From Chaetoceros tenuissimus (taxonomy: Eukaryota; Bacillariophyta; Thalassiosirophyceae; Chaetocerotales; Chaetocerotaceae): a DNA stretch of 64,000 nucleotides. Made by a program: the position numbers and the translations under genes. Positions within the stretch are counted from its first letter, which is position 1. Every line of letters starts with the position of its first letter. This document shows positions 40,736-51,019 of the stretch, one piece after another. Under the pieces are notes generated by a model that was given only the letters and a program-made list of their open reading frames with translations, had not been told where the DNA came from and ran no database searches. The stretch spans positions 930,001 through 994,000 of the forward strand of contig BLLK01000051.1 of the NCBI GenBank assembly GCA_021927905.1, in the 5' to 3' direction.

Positions 40736-42658
40736 TCAATGGCCTCCCTCGCCACCGTAAAATGAAGAATTATTCTTTTTGCATAACTCCTCTACAGCAT
40801 TCTTGAAGGATGCGCTACCCTGGCAAAATACGTCGGCCTCACTGTCTATCTCTTTGCGTAGATCGATACGATCATCCAAAACAGTCAAAGAGCGAGTACT
40901 TGAATTCAAATTATGCATACTAGATGTCAAGGATTGAGGCAATATGCCGACTTCACCAGTATTGGACAGATGAAGATCAACTCTCTTGGCAAAATGTTCA
41001 TCGCATTTCTGAAGTATCGATGCAAGAGTTACAGTTACCCACTCAAAGAGATCAAGATCTCTCGTGGTGTAGATGATTTTGATGAGAGAAAAAGTGTCAC
41101 GAGAAGATATAGAAATATGTTTATTGGATCCGGCCCACAAAAGGAAATCTAGAATAAAGTTGCACGCAGAACCTGCTCCAACCAATATAATGTTTCTACC
41201 AGAGACTTGTTGACTCTCAAGAGCCGATTTCAACTGGAGTGACATTTCTCCAGGAATTGGTCCACGGATAATGTAGTCTGGGCTTTCTTCGTACATCCTT
41301 TTCGTATGAGAAAAGGGCTCACGCTTACCAAGACGAGGAGTACGAGCGTCACGAAATACACGAATGACGCACGCTGTATCCCACTTCATGCTTAAGTTTG
41401 GATTATCTTCAAATACAGTATCTAAATCCTGCGAAGATACATGATACTCGAAGCCTTCCTTGTCGAGAGCGGCAATATCTGGAATCGGCAAATCCAGACG
41501 ATTTTCAAGGCATGTGAAAATATGTTTCTCCTCCAACACAGCAGACTTCTTCATAATGATGGTGTAATGCGGAGCGATAAACTTTGAACTTTTGAATTTC
41601 GATACCCAGTAAAGAACCATGTAATCTTTTCCTAATGGCATCCTAGTCACCTCAGGGAGAACGTCACGGCGCCAGAAAGAGCTCCAAACAAATGCATCAA
41701 TGCAGTAAATGACAAAGATAGGGGTATTCAAGATCCATGAATGAGGGTGAGAATGACGTCTCACAATGTCCACAAAGTACACAATATTGATGAGCCGATG
41801 AAGCTGGATGGCTGCATGCCAACGGGTAGCAAGCCATTTTACACTCAAAGGCATGAGAATCATTAAGAAAAGAGTCATCTCTACCAAACGAAATACATCG
41901 TCAGCTTGTAGGCCCATCTGCTTCAACTCGTTGTTCGCATCTCCAGGCCAGCAACCTGGGACGTCTTTAACAGAGCACTTGACTGGTGTTCTCTCAGAGG
42001 CAGGCCACTCCCAAACTCCAGGAATCATCTTGGCTGTATAACCATGGGTAATACAAGGAAATAGGATGCTCCAGATGTGCAAAAGCGTGAGTACACAAAG
42101 GCCGATGCCATTGTAGTTGTGAAGACGATTATTGGCTTCGACTACGTTAGCACAGTCCAACAAGTACCGAGCTACGAAGGAATCATTCATGAGCCAATAT
42201 TCTAGACTTTTGAGACGAGTAATGAGAAGGAAGTTGTAGCACAGGATCGCATATCTTCCACTAATGCGTGCGAGGATGTCATACAAAACCACCGACCATG
42301 GACCAGGCTTGAATCCAACGAGTCTATCGCTCCCTGCAGATCCAGCTCCAATAGAAAATGTTTGGCGAGGCCAAACGTTCCATACGAAGCGATCAACAAT
42401 TGCAAGGCCAGTAGTTGTGATGAACATAAACCACATGAATGCTTCATATGTGATGATTGGAGTTGGGCGTCTTTTGCCAATTCCTGCTTCATCTTTTTCG
42501 ACAGGACGACCAAGGTCAAGCTTTACTTCTTTGATAGTAGAGGTGTATTGTACTGTTCCATCACCACTACTTCCATCACCAATTTCGAGTCCTTGTTGTG
42601 AACGAGTAAGTGACGAGTTGCCAAACTCTCCTTCGCCGATTTCTACAATCTTTGTCAT
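40736..42658 (-). CDS. Ferric reductase / NADPH-oxidase-like membrane protein
   Basis: A 640-residue frame. Membrane helices carry haem-ligand pairs in the FRE/NOX pattern: HNYNGIGLCVLTLLH with 13 residues between the histidines, and a later pair in QLHRLINIV...VRRHSHPH. The second half is FAD/NAD-domain-like (APHYTIIMKK, RNIILVGAGSACNFILDF), although the usual HPFT and GGTGITP motifs are not obvious, so it is divergent. The first ~24 residues (MTKIVEIGEGEFGNSSLT) copy the start of the neighbouring STEAP-like protein, where they belong to an F420 domain; here they are a vestige with no fold behind it. It reduces extracellular iron or oxygen across a membrane. It is in tandem with the STEAP-like gene. 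Confidence 0.8.
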   Translation of the reverse strand: MTKIVEIGEGEFGNSSLTRSQQGLEIGDGSSGDGTVQYTSTIKEVKLDLGRPVEKDEAGIGKRRPTPIITYEAFMWFMFITTTGLAIVDRFVWNVWPRQTFSIGAGSAGSDRLVGFKPGPWSVVLYDILARISGRYAILCYNFLLITRLKSLEYWLMNDSFVARYLLDCANVVEANNRLHNYNGIGLCVLTLLHIWSILFPCITHGYTAKMIPGVWEWPASERTPVKCSVKDVPGCWPGDANNELKQMGLQADDVFRLVEMTLFLMILMPLSVKWLATRWHAAIQLHRLINIVYFVDIVRRHSHPHSWILNTPIFVIYCIDAFVWSSFWRRDVLPEVTRMPLGKDYMVLYWVSKFKSSKFIAPHYTIIMKKSAVLEEKHIFTCLENRLDLPIPDIAALDKEGFEYHVSSQDLDTVFEDNPNLSMKWDTACVIRVFRDARTPRLGKREPFSHTKRMYEESPDYIIRGPIPGEMSLQLKSALESQQVSGRNIILVGAGSACNFILDFLLWAGSNKHISISSRDTFSLIKIIYTTRDLDLFEWVTVTLASILQKCDEHFAKRVDLHLSNTGEVGILPQSLTSSMHNLNSSTRSLTVLDDRIDLRKEIDSEADVFCQGSASFKNAVEELCKKNNSSFYGGEGGH

Positions 42659-43675
42659 GTTAGAGATCTATTGTTGTCCGAAGCGTGAAAAAGAATAAAC
42701 AGTGAGGATAATATGTTGAGATGGAATATTCTACAATTATGCGTTTTGGATGTACATTTTTATACTTGAAAATGCAGGTGCGCTGGAAGCGTTTCAACTG
42801 TGCAAAAAGGAAATAAAGAAAGGATGACACTTTCTTTTCAGATGCCCAAATAGTCTTTTCAGTCAAGCTTCAGAGTTCTGGAATATCCTTTAGGAAAGTG
42901 AAAATGACGCATTGGAGATACTTATATTGAAGTTTTTTTCTTCATTTTGCTGCATACATTGCATCAGTTCGTAATTAATCTTTATGTAGAGGTTTGAGAT
43001 TTACTTGGAGATTTTTTCATGAAAGAAGAGTCCGTCATCAAATTTAGAGAATGGCTCAGAATTCAAACATTGTTAATCACTAATTAATTTACTTATCGTA
43101 TTTTGAGTAGGGTCTGCTATTTCCTCTCCTGTATCTTAGCTAGGTTCATAGCTATCTTGGCGCCTTTTACCTCATTCATTCTTATTTCATCTATGATGAT
43201 GGATCAGATTTTGGGATTTCTCTAGCCATTCGTACTTGTCGCTGGTATGATAGAGTGAGTATCACAAAAAGGGTGTGTAGTGATTCGTCTTCCCACATAC
43301 ACTCTCGTAGTGAAGCTTTGGTATGTCCATGTAAGATTTTATAACTTTTCTATCCGCCCCCAGCTTCCTTTTCCTTCTTTTCCTGATAAGAGAAAGTGAT
43401 GGGAATCTAGTAAATTCAAATAGAAGAATGGAGTCAATTACTTGCTTGAGTATAGAGCTGAATTGTTTATTTCAATCCAATTTAACGTGATAACATTGCT
43501 ACTCTAATCGAGAATGTAGGAAGTCACAGAAGACTATGAAATCCAGTATCTTAGCTAGTCTCAATAGCTATCATGGCATCATTCACATCACACATTTCCA
43601 TTTTGTGTAGTCTACTTCATGTTTTATTACAAAAACTTCCAATATTCAATTCATGTCAGCATTAATAAATTGACA
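42659..43675. other. Spacer with duplicated promoter and repeat copy 2
   Basis: Starts with the FRE-like promoter, which matches the region upstream of 39347, then holds the second copy of the dispersed repeat (43224-43566). An earlier ATG at 43619 is in frame with the fibrillin gene. Nothing else seen. Confidence 0.55.
43224..43566. repeat. Dispersed direct repeat, copy 2
   Basis: Counterpart of 40249-40605. It lacks about 14 bases present in copy 1 near 'cttctttttc' but is otherwise nearly identical. It lies upstream of the fibrillin gene. Confidence 0.85.
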
Positions 43676-44968
43676 ATGTGGACGGGGCTTGATCCAAAGA
43701 AAGCGAGTGCTATGGTAGTAGTACTGCAGCTAGTACTACTTTTTTGTACGGCGACTACTTCTTGTGCCCTTTCCATAAAATCTTCTTCCTCATCACAAGC
43801 TACTCGCAGAAACTGGTTTACTAAATGTATCACTGCATCGTCTATTATTTTAGAAACAAACAGCCCCATGAGTGCCTCTGCCGAAGTCGAAGCTCTTCCA
43901 AATGAACTACGACAGTACACAGCTCTGGCTCCTTTAGGCGCTGCTACATCGACTGGTGAGAAACTGACCAATCTGTCATTACAACAAATAGCCGAGACAC
44001 TCGCACGGGACTTGGAGTTTGGAGCCAATGACAACGGAGGCTACTTCATATCGGGTGACTTGACACCACAAATATTTCGTGATGATTGCACATTCATAGA
44101 TCCAACAAACTCGGTCTCTTCATTGAGTAGATATCAAAATGCACTCAAAATTCTATTTGAGCCTGAATCATCTTATGTGCACTTGCTAGATATGTCCATG
44201 AATGAAGAAACGAATGAAATTTATGCAAAGATTGAAAGTGGAGGTATACTTCAATTGCCATGGAAAGCTAGAATTAGTACATATCAAAGTGACATTGTAT
44301 ATAAAATCGATCACGAGGGGTTGATCTTGTCTCAAAGTCAGGTATGGAGTATACCCGCTTCACAAGCCTTGAAAGAGACATTTACTCCATCTTTTCTCAA
44401 TCCTCCATATTCCAATATGGCCAAACCCGATGATGAGCCAGAAGAAGTGACTAAATTATTTGAGTTAGTGAATGGTCGTGATGTTGATTCCTATTCGCAA
44501 GAAATGAGATTTGAAATTGCAGACTTGATTACTGAGATTGTTGATAAGCAATATTCTTGGAATAGAAATGATTTGGAGGGAAAATGGGCACTTGCATATT
44601 TACAACCTGGACCTAATGGAGGAGGAATAGATCGAAGAATTCCTTTTCCAGAATTGCCTTTCAATCATAACTTTCAGATTTTCACAACCGACTCAGTCAC
44701 AAATGTAGGTGAACTTCTAGGTCCTTTGTTGGAAGTTCGAGTAGGTGGATCCCTTGTTGAAGACGATGTAAGTAGTTTGTCTACACCAAAGAGATTCACA
44801 GCAAATATTGAGAATGGTGGAATTTGTGCTGGAAACTTTGACAAATGCATCCCACTTCCAATCCGAGGAGAGGGTCTCTTCGACGGGGTTTATCTTGGAA
44901 AGAGACTTCGAATAGGTCAGAATTTGAATGGTGGAGGTGCTCGTGTAGTACAAATCAAATTGAAATAG
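43676..44968 (+). CDS. Plastid lipid-associated protein (fibrillin) with N-terminal SnoaL-like domain
   Basis: A 430-residue frame from MWTGLDPKKASAMVVVLQLV, a signal peptide; an ATG at 43619 would add 19 residues before it. After a Ser-rich transit-like stretch, residues ~95-200 form a SnoaL/DUF2358-like domain (LARDLEFG, YFISGDLTPQIFRDDCTFID). Residues ~285-430 are a PAP/fibrillin domain (LEGKWALAYLQPG, GKRLRIGQNLNGGGARVVQI). Fibrillins bind lipids in plastoglobules and thylakoids. The presence of both domains in one chain suggests a stress- or lipid-linked plastid role. The plastid cleavage site is not sharply defined (CALSIKSS). Confidence 0.8.
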   Translation: MWTGLDPKKASAMVVVLQLVLLFCTATTSCALSIKSSSSSQATRRNWFTKCITASSIILETNSPMSASAEVEALPNELRQYTALAPLGAATSTGEKLTNLSLQQIAETLARDLEFGANDNGGYFISGDLTPQIFRDDCTFIDPTNSVSSLSRYQNALKILFEPESSYVHLLDMSMNEETNEIYAKIESGGILQLPWKARISTYQSDIVYKIDHEGLILSQSQVWSIPASQALKETFTPSFLNPPYSNMAKPDDEPEEVTKLFELVNGRDVDSYSQEMRFEIADLITEIVDKQYSWNRNDLEGKWALAYLQPGPNGGGIDRRIPFPELPFNHNFQIFTTDSVTNVGELLGPLLEVRVGGSLVEDDVSSLSTPKRFTANIENGGICAGNFDKCIPLPIRGEGLFDGVYLGKRLRIGQNLNGGGARVVQIKLK

Positions 44969-45391
44969 GTCTATGTAACGTAAGTATGATAACAGCTTCG
45001 AAACATATAACTTTTGCTCTTATTTATTTCTATATATTCATCTTTATAAGTTTTGCATTATAAAATTGGCCAATGCGATCTTCCAGTCTCTTTTCCTTCC
45101 TTGCTCTTCTCTTTCTATTTTGGATTTGCTTCCCATTAAATTTTCGGCAGTAAAAATCGCCAGAAAGTTGTCAAGATTCAGATGATGGTAACATTTTGTG
45201 CAATTTTCTTTCTTTCCATTAGAGTTCTCCCTATCCTCATCTTCATTACTGCTATTGAATCATACTTTCATTAGTTGCCATAGTATTCAAAGTTGATTAG
45301 ATAGAGAGAGGAAAGAGAAAAAAAGGCTGTCAGAAAAAGACCTTTGCACATCAACTTCAACAACTATTGAGTCAAGTCATATCCATACATC
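44969..45391. other. Spacer, no gene seen
   Basis: AT- and pyrimidine-rich promoter region of the SET-like gene. No repeat or RNA gene recognised. Confidence 0.4.
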
Positions 45392-47017
45392 ATGACAGAT
45401 CCTAAAGAAGATTCCTCCGAAGAACATCACGTTCAATTCAAAGAAGAAGACGTCTTACGAGTCTCCAATAAAGCACACAAGGAGTATCCAAAGGATGAGA
45501 CTCTAGCACCGCCTACACCTCACGTACACTTCAAAGGAGAAGATGTCGCACGAGTAGTTGGCAAAGAACACAAAGATTATCCCAAAACTAACGCACCGAA
45601 ACAGCACAAGGTACACTTCAAAGGAGAAGACGTCGCTCGAAAAGCCGGCAAAGAACATCGAGACTTTCCAAAAACACACAGACCTGCCGGTGAATCTGCT
45701 TTGAAATCTGGAAAGGTTAAAATCTCCAAGGAGGACTTTTTCATGCATCTCACAGTGATGGTTGGAATGACGGTTCTTTTCTTCCTTGGTGTCTATTATA
45801 GCTCAGGTGATCCCTATGATTACGAATCTGTAAAGAAGAAGTCTACCCTTCAAACGATTACAGAGTTGGCTAAAGAGAATGCGAAAAAGTTTACTGAATT
45901 TGCTGAACCTAGTTTACCACACAGTCGATTTTCGAGTCAGGATCGAGTACAGGAATGTGATTTGTTCTTGACTGAAAGTTCCATCGTCGAGTCTGGGCTG
46001 GGTATATTTTCCATTGTGAAATATGAAGAAGGAGATGTCGTCATGGCAAAAGGGAAATTGATGACTGTGGCTGGGGAAGAAATTGAGTCTTCGGCGATGC
46101 TTTTGAAACATCATCCTTATTTCTCAAATGTGAAAGCTACTAGCAATGGAATTATTGCGACAAAGACTATTGAAGCAGGTGAAGAGCTTTTCATTAATTT
46201 GAACGATATGTCCGAGTCCTATGCAGAATACTACCATTCTTCTTTGCATCCAAATGATCCATTGGACAGTGAATACGCAAAAGCAGATGATATCACAGAA
46301 AGAATCATGGATGCTATTCCTACTAAAATCTACTATCCATACGAAGGCAGAAAGAACTACAAGAATACGAAAAAGAAATATGAAGACCCAATCGTTACTC
46401 CGATCATGGACCCTGGCATTATTTTGGATATTGTTCATGACACCATGGGAGATGTGAATCCGAGATTAGCAAAAATTATTCCAAACACAGCTACCGAGGG
46501 AAGAAGTTTGTTGAAAGAAAACGGGTCTCAATTCTTTATTTCGCGTCAAAGAGAACTCAGCTGGATCACCAAAAATGGTGTTTGTCTTAGCGGAGTGAGT
46601 AGTCAGAGTTCATGCCCTGCGAAACAAGCCATGATGGTACAAGAGGGGAGACAATATGGTGCATTCGTAACAAGAAATGTGGTCAAAGATGAAGTCATTG
46701 CATCGGTGCCATTGTTTGCAGTTGCTTCTGAAGATGCAGAATCAAACTGCATGAACGCTTCTTGGGTTGAAGGAGTTTCATTTTGTCCACTAGGTGCTTT
46801 CGCTAGTGTCCGCAAAGGAGGAGACTGTAATGAAGGAGATCAAGAATGCTCATCCTCATCGGTTAACGTGGAGTATTCATGGTCTGATTCCAACTCTTAC
46901 AATCAGTCAAAGGAAAAGAAATCCAAGGAAGAATTGTTGGAATTTCCAATGACAGGGTTCACATTAGACATTATTGCGAAAAGAAATATTGGACGCAACG
47001 AAGAATTGTTTCTTTGA
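45392..47017 (+). CDS. Membrane-anchored SET-like protein with triplicated N-terminal motif
   Basis: A 541-residue frame. The first 100 residues hold three copies of a ~33-residue unit (HVQFKEEDVLRVSNKAHK, HVHFKGEDVARVVGKEHK, KVHFKGEDVARKAGKEHR). One membrane helix follows (FMHLTVMVGMTVLFFLGVYY, ~118-138). The rest contains two SET-like halves: SSIVESGLGIFSIVKYEEGD with ATKTIEAGEELFINLND, and later GAFVTRNVVKDEVIASVPLF with IIAKRNIGRNEELFL at the very end. SET domains methylate lysines; the Tyr and cofactor motifs are not clear, so activity is uncertain. It is probably a type II membrane protein of the secretory system. The VHFKGEDVAR repeats are unrecognised. Confidence 0.65.
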   Translation: MTDPKEDSSEEHHVQFKEEDVLRVSNKAHKEYPKDETLAPPTPHVHFKGEDVARVVGKEHKDYPKTNAPKQHKVHFKGEDVARKAGKEHRDFPKTHRPAGESALKSGKVKISKEDFFMHLTVMVGMTVLFFLGVYYSSGDPYDYESVKKKSTLQTITELAKENAKKFTEFAEPSLPHSRFSSQDRVQECDLFLTESSIVESGLGIFSIVKYEEGDVVMAKGKLMTVAGEEIESSAMLLKHHPYFSNVKATSNGIIATKTIEAGEELFINLNDMSESYAEYYHSSLHPNDPLDSEYAKADDITERIMDAIPTKIYYPYEGRKNYKNTKKKYEDPIVTPIMDPGIILDIVHDTMGDVNPRLAKIIPNTATEGRSLLKENGSQFFISRQRELSWITKNGVCLSGVSSQSSCPAKQAMMVQEGRQYGAFVTRNVVKDEVIASVPLFAVASEDAESNCMNASWVEGVSFCPLGAFASVRKGGDCNEGDQECSSSSVNVEYSWSDSNSYNQSKEKKSKEELLEFPMTGFTLDIIAKRNIGRNEELFL

Positions 47018-47261
47018 TTATTTTGAAGAGAGTATGATTTTATATACATGAACACTACTGCACGTATATAGCTGAAACAGATGATATTCAAATACTGACC
47101 TGTGTAGAATATTTTAGAGCACATTCATAACGAAAAAAAAAAACAGTATATCTGCCAAAGACTAAAAATACGTAGTAGTCCGATAAGACCTATTGGACAT
47201 GGTCACTTGGACCTTTTTATCCGCTAAAAGTAATGATTTCACGTATTCAATGTATTGGAAT

Positions 47262-49394
47262 TCATTCATCATCATCGTCATCAGCAAAGTCATCTCCCTC
47301 GAACTCATCTGCAACAAAGTCTACTATTTCTTGTGCATTTGCACACATGAATTCAATATTCACTTTGCAACTCTCAGCGGCTTCGAGGCCTTTGAATGTG
47401 TACTCTGACGTTGGAACAACCTTCACGTTATAATATCCTCTGAGACGAGGATTTAAACTTTCATTATTTGATTGACCTTCTAGAAATAGTCCATTGCTTT
47501 CTACTTCATGTCTGCTCCAATAATGTCTCTGTTTTATCAACTTCAATGATGGACATTTACAATGCTCTATATGGAAATATTGTGTACATTTTTCAACGTC
47601 CAATGATTGAAGTGACGGTGATTCAATCGTCATTGTACCTTCAAATCGTATGAGGTATAGAGATTCAAGATTTGAAAACATAGCAAGACTCTGATTGAGA
47701 CATGAATGATTGTTGGAACGAATACTGAGGTAGGAAATTTTGTTGCGATCCATAAATATATGATCCAATGAATTGTATTGTCCAATGCTACAAAACAATT
47801 TTGTCAACTTCGGGCAGCTACAAACATCAACAACGATCTTTGATAGAGTATACTTTTCACACAAACGAAGTGTTGAAAGGGATCTGGACTTGATGGATAA
47901 AGTAGAAATCTCGTCTACGTCGATTGCATCGATTCTAAGATAGCGAAGCGAAGGTAAAACCTCAACCAATGCCTCCACATCTTTTGCATAAGGATTATCT
48001 GGGATGAAATCCAAAGAGACATCTGTGAGTTCTCCATAATGGCTTCCATGTAATATAATTGGCATTACCCCATCCACTTCCAACTTTCGCAAGTTTGGAC
48101 AATTTATTTCAAAAGCTCCACTATTCCATGGAATTGACAAACTAAGATTGCGAATTTTCTGCGACTCCAAAGTAAATAAATTGGGATTTGGAAGCTTGAA
48201 ATAAAGATGAAGTTTTTCAAGATTTGGCATACTTTTGATCTCTGTTAATAATGACTCGATTTCCTGTTTCTGTAATGTAGTCCAAAAATCTAAATCTAGT
48301 TTGCAAAGATTTTGCTTGTTGTAAAAAATGCAGCCTAGATCTCCATACTCAAAGATTTGTAAAACTAAATATTTCAAGTTTGGACAGGTAATATCCCAAG
48401 TTTTATGATGCGATTGGCTGCTGTTGAGATCTATTGTCAGATCTACCAACTTCTCTGATTTTAAGGCAAAATGATAATTACATATAGATTCACTATCATA
48501 ATCTCCAACATATAATGTTTCAAGATCATGTAGCCTCGAAAGTGAAGATTCCATGTATTTACTTGTGGTTTGGTTGACCACTTTGTCATCGAATAAAATT
48601 GTCAAATCTTTGATCGTAGTCATGTAATCAAGAAGGAAACTGTTGGAAGAAACAATTTCAACTTTGTGCAATTTCTTAAATTTGCCCATTTTTGCGCTGT
48701 CGAGAATGAAGATGAGCAAATCAATCCATGACAACGAATGAGAGCGTATCAGAACATGATGAGGAACGCCACATTTTCGTGCCTCTATGTAATCCGGGTG
48801 ATTTTGAATATGATGATAAATTGCTCCTGTCTGTGATGGATCCATTGTATCGATTCTTTCTTTATTGAACATGTGTCCAAACATATCTTTTCTTCGAAGA
48901 TCCAATTCTTCTAATTCACTCACATCACATGATTCTAGAAAGTATAACATTGTAGCTATGTCAATTTCATTTAACTTGTCCTCTTTTTTCTGTTCCTCTT
49001 CTTTCCCCCTTACATGTACATAAAATCTACGCAGTCTGATCCTATTTTTACTTGCTAACCAGGAAAGCATTTTCTTATCAATATATTTGTGATAGCTAAT
49101 AGTTACTGGTGCATATCTCAAAAATTTGGTAAACGATGCATATAGCTGTTTAGAGCATAAACTCAACTTGTACACATCTCCAATGTCAGATACACTTGCA
49201 AAACATTCTTGATCAGACTCGTAATCATAGTATAAGTATTCACAAATCTTGAACATTAAGTCATCAGACAATGTATCAAATATGCAATTAGGAGACAGGC
49301 TTGGATTTCCTTTCATAGGAATAGAACTGAATAGCCTGTCCGATGCTTGTGAATCCCCATCTCGACGTTTCCTTTTCAATGGCTGTCGCTCCAT
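47262..49394 (-). CDS. Leucine-rich repeat protein with F-box-like start
   Basis: A 710-residue frame. A basic start (MERQPLKRKRRDGD) is followed by an F-box-like segment near 40-85 (LSDDLMFKICEYLYYD, YKLSLCSKQLYASF). The remainder is leucine-rich repeats with irregular spacing, e.g. SMPNLEKLHLYFKLPN, PNLRKLEVDGVMPI, SLRYLRIDAIDVD and NLESLYLIRFEG. It ends in an acidic tail (EFEGDDFADDDDDE). The layout fits an F-box/LRR substrate receptor of SCF ubiquitin ligases. It is unrelated in sequence to the F-box-like pair at 742 and 4721. The acidic tail is encoded by a GAT/GAA repeat. The call is moderate because the F-box is short. Confidence 0.65.
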   Translation of the reverse strand: MERQPLKRKRRDGDSQASDRLFSSIPMKGNPSLSPNCIFDTLSDDLMFKICEYLYYDYESDQECFASVSDIGDVYKLSLCSKQLYASFTKFLRYAPVTISYHKYIDKKMLSWLASKNRIRLRRFYVHVRGKEEEQKKEDKLNEIDIATMLYFLESCDVSELEELDLRRKDMFGHMFNKERIDTMDPSQTGAIYHHIQNHPDYIEARKCGVPHHVLIRSHSLSWIDLLIFILDSAKMGKFKKLHKVEIVSSNSFLLDYMTTIKDLTILFDDKVVNQTTSKYMESSLSRLHDLETLYVGDYDSESICNYHFALKSEKLVDLTIDLNSSQSHHKTWDITCPNLKYLVLQIFEYGDLGCIFYNKQNLCKLDLDFWTTLQKQEIESLLTEIKSMPNLEKLHLYFKLPNPNLFTLESQKIRNLSLSIPWNSGAFEINCPNLRKLEVDGVMPIILHGSHYGELTDVSLDFIPDNPYAKDVEALVEVLPSLRYLRIDAIDVDEISTLSIKSRSLSTLRLCEKYTLSKIVVDVCSCPKLTKLFCSIGQYNSLDHIFMDRNKISYLSIRSNNHSCLNQSLAMFSNLESLYLIRFEGTMTIESPSLQSLDVEKCTQYFHIEHCKCPSLKLIKQRHYWSRHEVESNGLFLEGQSNNESLNPRLRGYYNVKVVPTSEYTFKGLEAAESCKVNIEFMCANAQEIVDFVADEFEGDDFADDDDDE

Positions 49395-49899
49395 TTCTGA
49401 GAAAATTTGAGCGGTGCTTTGATGGCTGATAAAATACTCTTTAAAACAGCAGGAATTGAATATAATAATTAGATAGGCTTGGCTTTTGCAAAAACGAAGA
49501 GATATGAGATTATAAAATTGACCAAATCAATTAAAATTGACCATATATGTCTGTATGTCGTACGTATTACTTAACCGTTTATAACCCCCGGGTAAATGAC
49601 TGCCGTCATTGTCTATTTTGTCCATACCGTATGTTATCCAGATGGGGTTGGGGGATATCTCTTACGTTCTACTACGTACACCACCTGAACCTTCTCTGTA
49701 ACTTTTCTCATTACTCTCATTTCATCTGCTATTCTTAGATAGGAAGGACTTCCATAAAAAAATCATTACATAGAGGCAGTCTACATACACTGAGATAGAA
49801 TATATTAGAGACAATAGACATTCTTCTTTTGTCTTGAATAAAAGACGCTCAGATCTCGATGATAAGCACTGCGCATAGTTGAGGAAGCTTTGCCAAATA
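49395..49899. other. Divergent spacer, no gene seen
   Basis: Promoter region between the LRR gene and the BspA-type gene. No repeat or RNA gene recognised. Confidence 0.4.
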
Positions 49900-50694
49900 A
49901 TGAGGGTCGATATCGTGAACGGCCTCAAGACTCTTTTCTATGATGGACGAGAACTCTACAATCATCACCTAGACCAAGACGCTATGTTCTTGAAGGAGTC
50001 AGAACGAAGTGAAGAATGTCTGGCATATCATAGGGAAAGAGAATCATGGGAGCAAATAATTGTTTTGGACGGCGTAATCGAAATCGTCTCATGGGCATTC
50101 AAAGGCTGTAAAAATATCCAAAAAGTGATTCTTGCTGATTCTGTGATGCGTATCGAAGGAACTGCTTTCTATGACTGCTTCAAGCTTGCCTTTATCAAAT
50201 GGTCACGAAATTTGGAGTATATTGGTAATGTTGCATTCTTCAATTGCTTTGCATTAGAGGCAGTCTATCTTCCACCATCGTGCAGAGAAGTCGATCATGG
50301 AGCTTTTATCGGCTGTAAGAATTTGATTATATTTGTTGTTGGACAGAATACACAATTAGGGGAGGAGGCTCTTGTCGGTACAAAAATTCTCAAGAAATCT
50401 CCATTCGAAACTGCGCAATTTGGAATATATAATAATGAAGAGGTCCATACATGGGTGAGGAATCTCAACACTTCTCCAGAGTTTGAATTACATGGAGTAT
50501 GCTCATCATTTGAGCCATTGGATCTTCATGATTTCTATTTACTTTTGAAACAAAGTGGATTAAATAGTATGAATGTTCCCAACGATATCGGAGTCACACC
50601 TTCCGAGTATTTAAACAGGAATCCTTACGCCAAAATCAAAGAATCTCAGCTTGCAAAATACTATGTTCTTCAATTGATGGGCGAAGTTGTTTAG
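49900..50694 (+). CDS. BspA-type leucine-rich repeat protein (LRR_5)
   Basis: A 264-residue frame starting MRVDIVNGLKTLFYDGRELY at 49900. Repeats of the BspA/LRR_5 type follow (VIEIVSWAFKGCKNIQKVIL, RIEGTAFYDCFKLAFIKW, YIGNVAFFNCFALEAVYL, EVDHGAFIGCKNLIIFVV). A ~90-residue C-terminal block ends GVTPSEYLNRNPYAKIKES...LQLMGE. This head-repeats-tail plan matches a large family in Chaetoceros-like diatoms (from memory, not searched). There is no signal peptide, so it is probably intracellular. These genes often occur in expanded clusters; only one is seen here. Confidence 0.75.
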   Translation: MRVDIVNGLKTLFYDGRELYNHHLDQDAMFLKESERSEECLAYHRERESWEQIIVLDGVIEIVSWAFKGCKNIQKVILADSVMRIEGTAFYDCFKLAFIKWSRNLEYIGNVAFFNCFALEAVYLPPSCREVDHGAFIGCKNLIIFVVGQNTQLGEEALVGTKILKKSPFETAQFGIYNNEEVHTWVRNLNTSPEFELHGVCSSFEPLDLHDFYLLLKQSGLNSMNVPNDIGVTPSEYLNRNPYAKIKESQLAKYYVLQLMGEVV

Positions 50695-51019
50695 ATTACT
50701 CTTTTGTCAAAGAAGGATACTGCTCCAAAACTGAGATTTTCTCAAACAATTCTCGCATGGAGTATAAGCCCGCACATATAATTGGAATGGCGGCAGTGAG
50801 TTCATGGTATCGTGAATTGGAGTTACAGAACGAAAGGAATACCAAAAGAATGATTATCCCATTGAATACCTGTTCAATCTTCTTGTATAAACTTCACGTC
50901 AACTTTCGAAGCCATATCAAGGTCCTTTGAAACAAAGAAAGCCTTTGAAACAAAGAAAGCAAACAGATTGCGAAAACACGCCAGATCAATGATAAAGTCT
51001 ACTTTAGATACATTTTAGC
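50695..51019. other. Convergent spacer with an 18-bp tandem repeat
   Basis: 'cctttgaaacaaagaaag' occurs twice in tandem at 50923-50940 and 50941-50958. No gene is seen between the BspA-type gene and the MYND-Sel1 gene. Confidence 0.5.
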
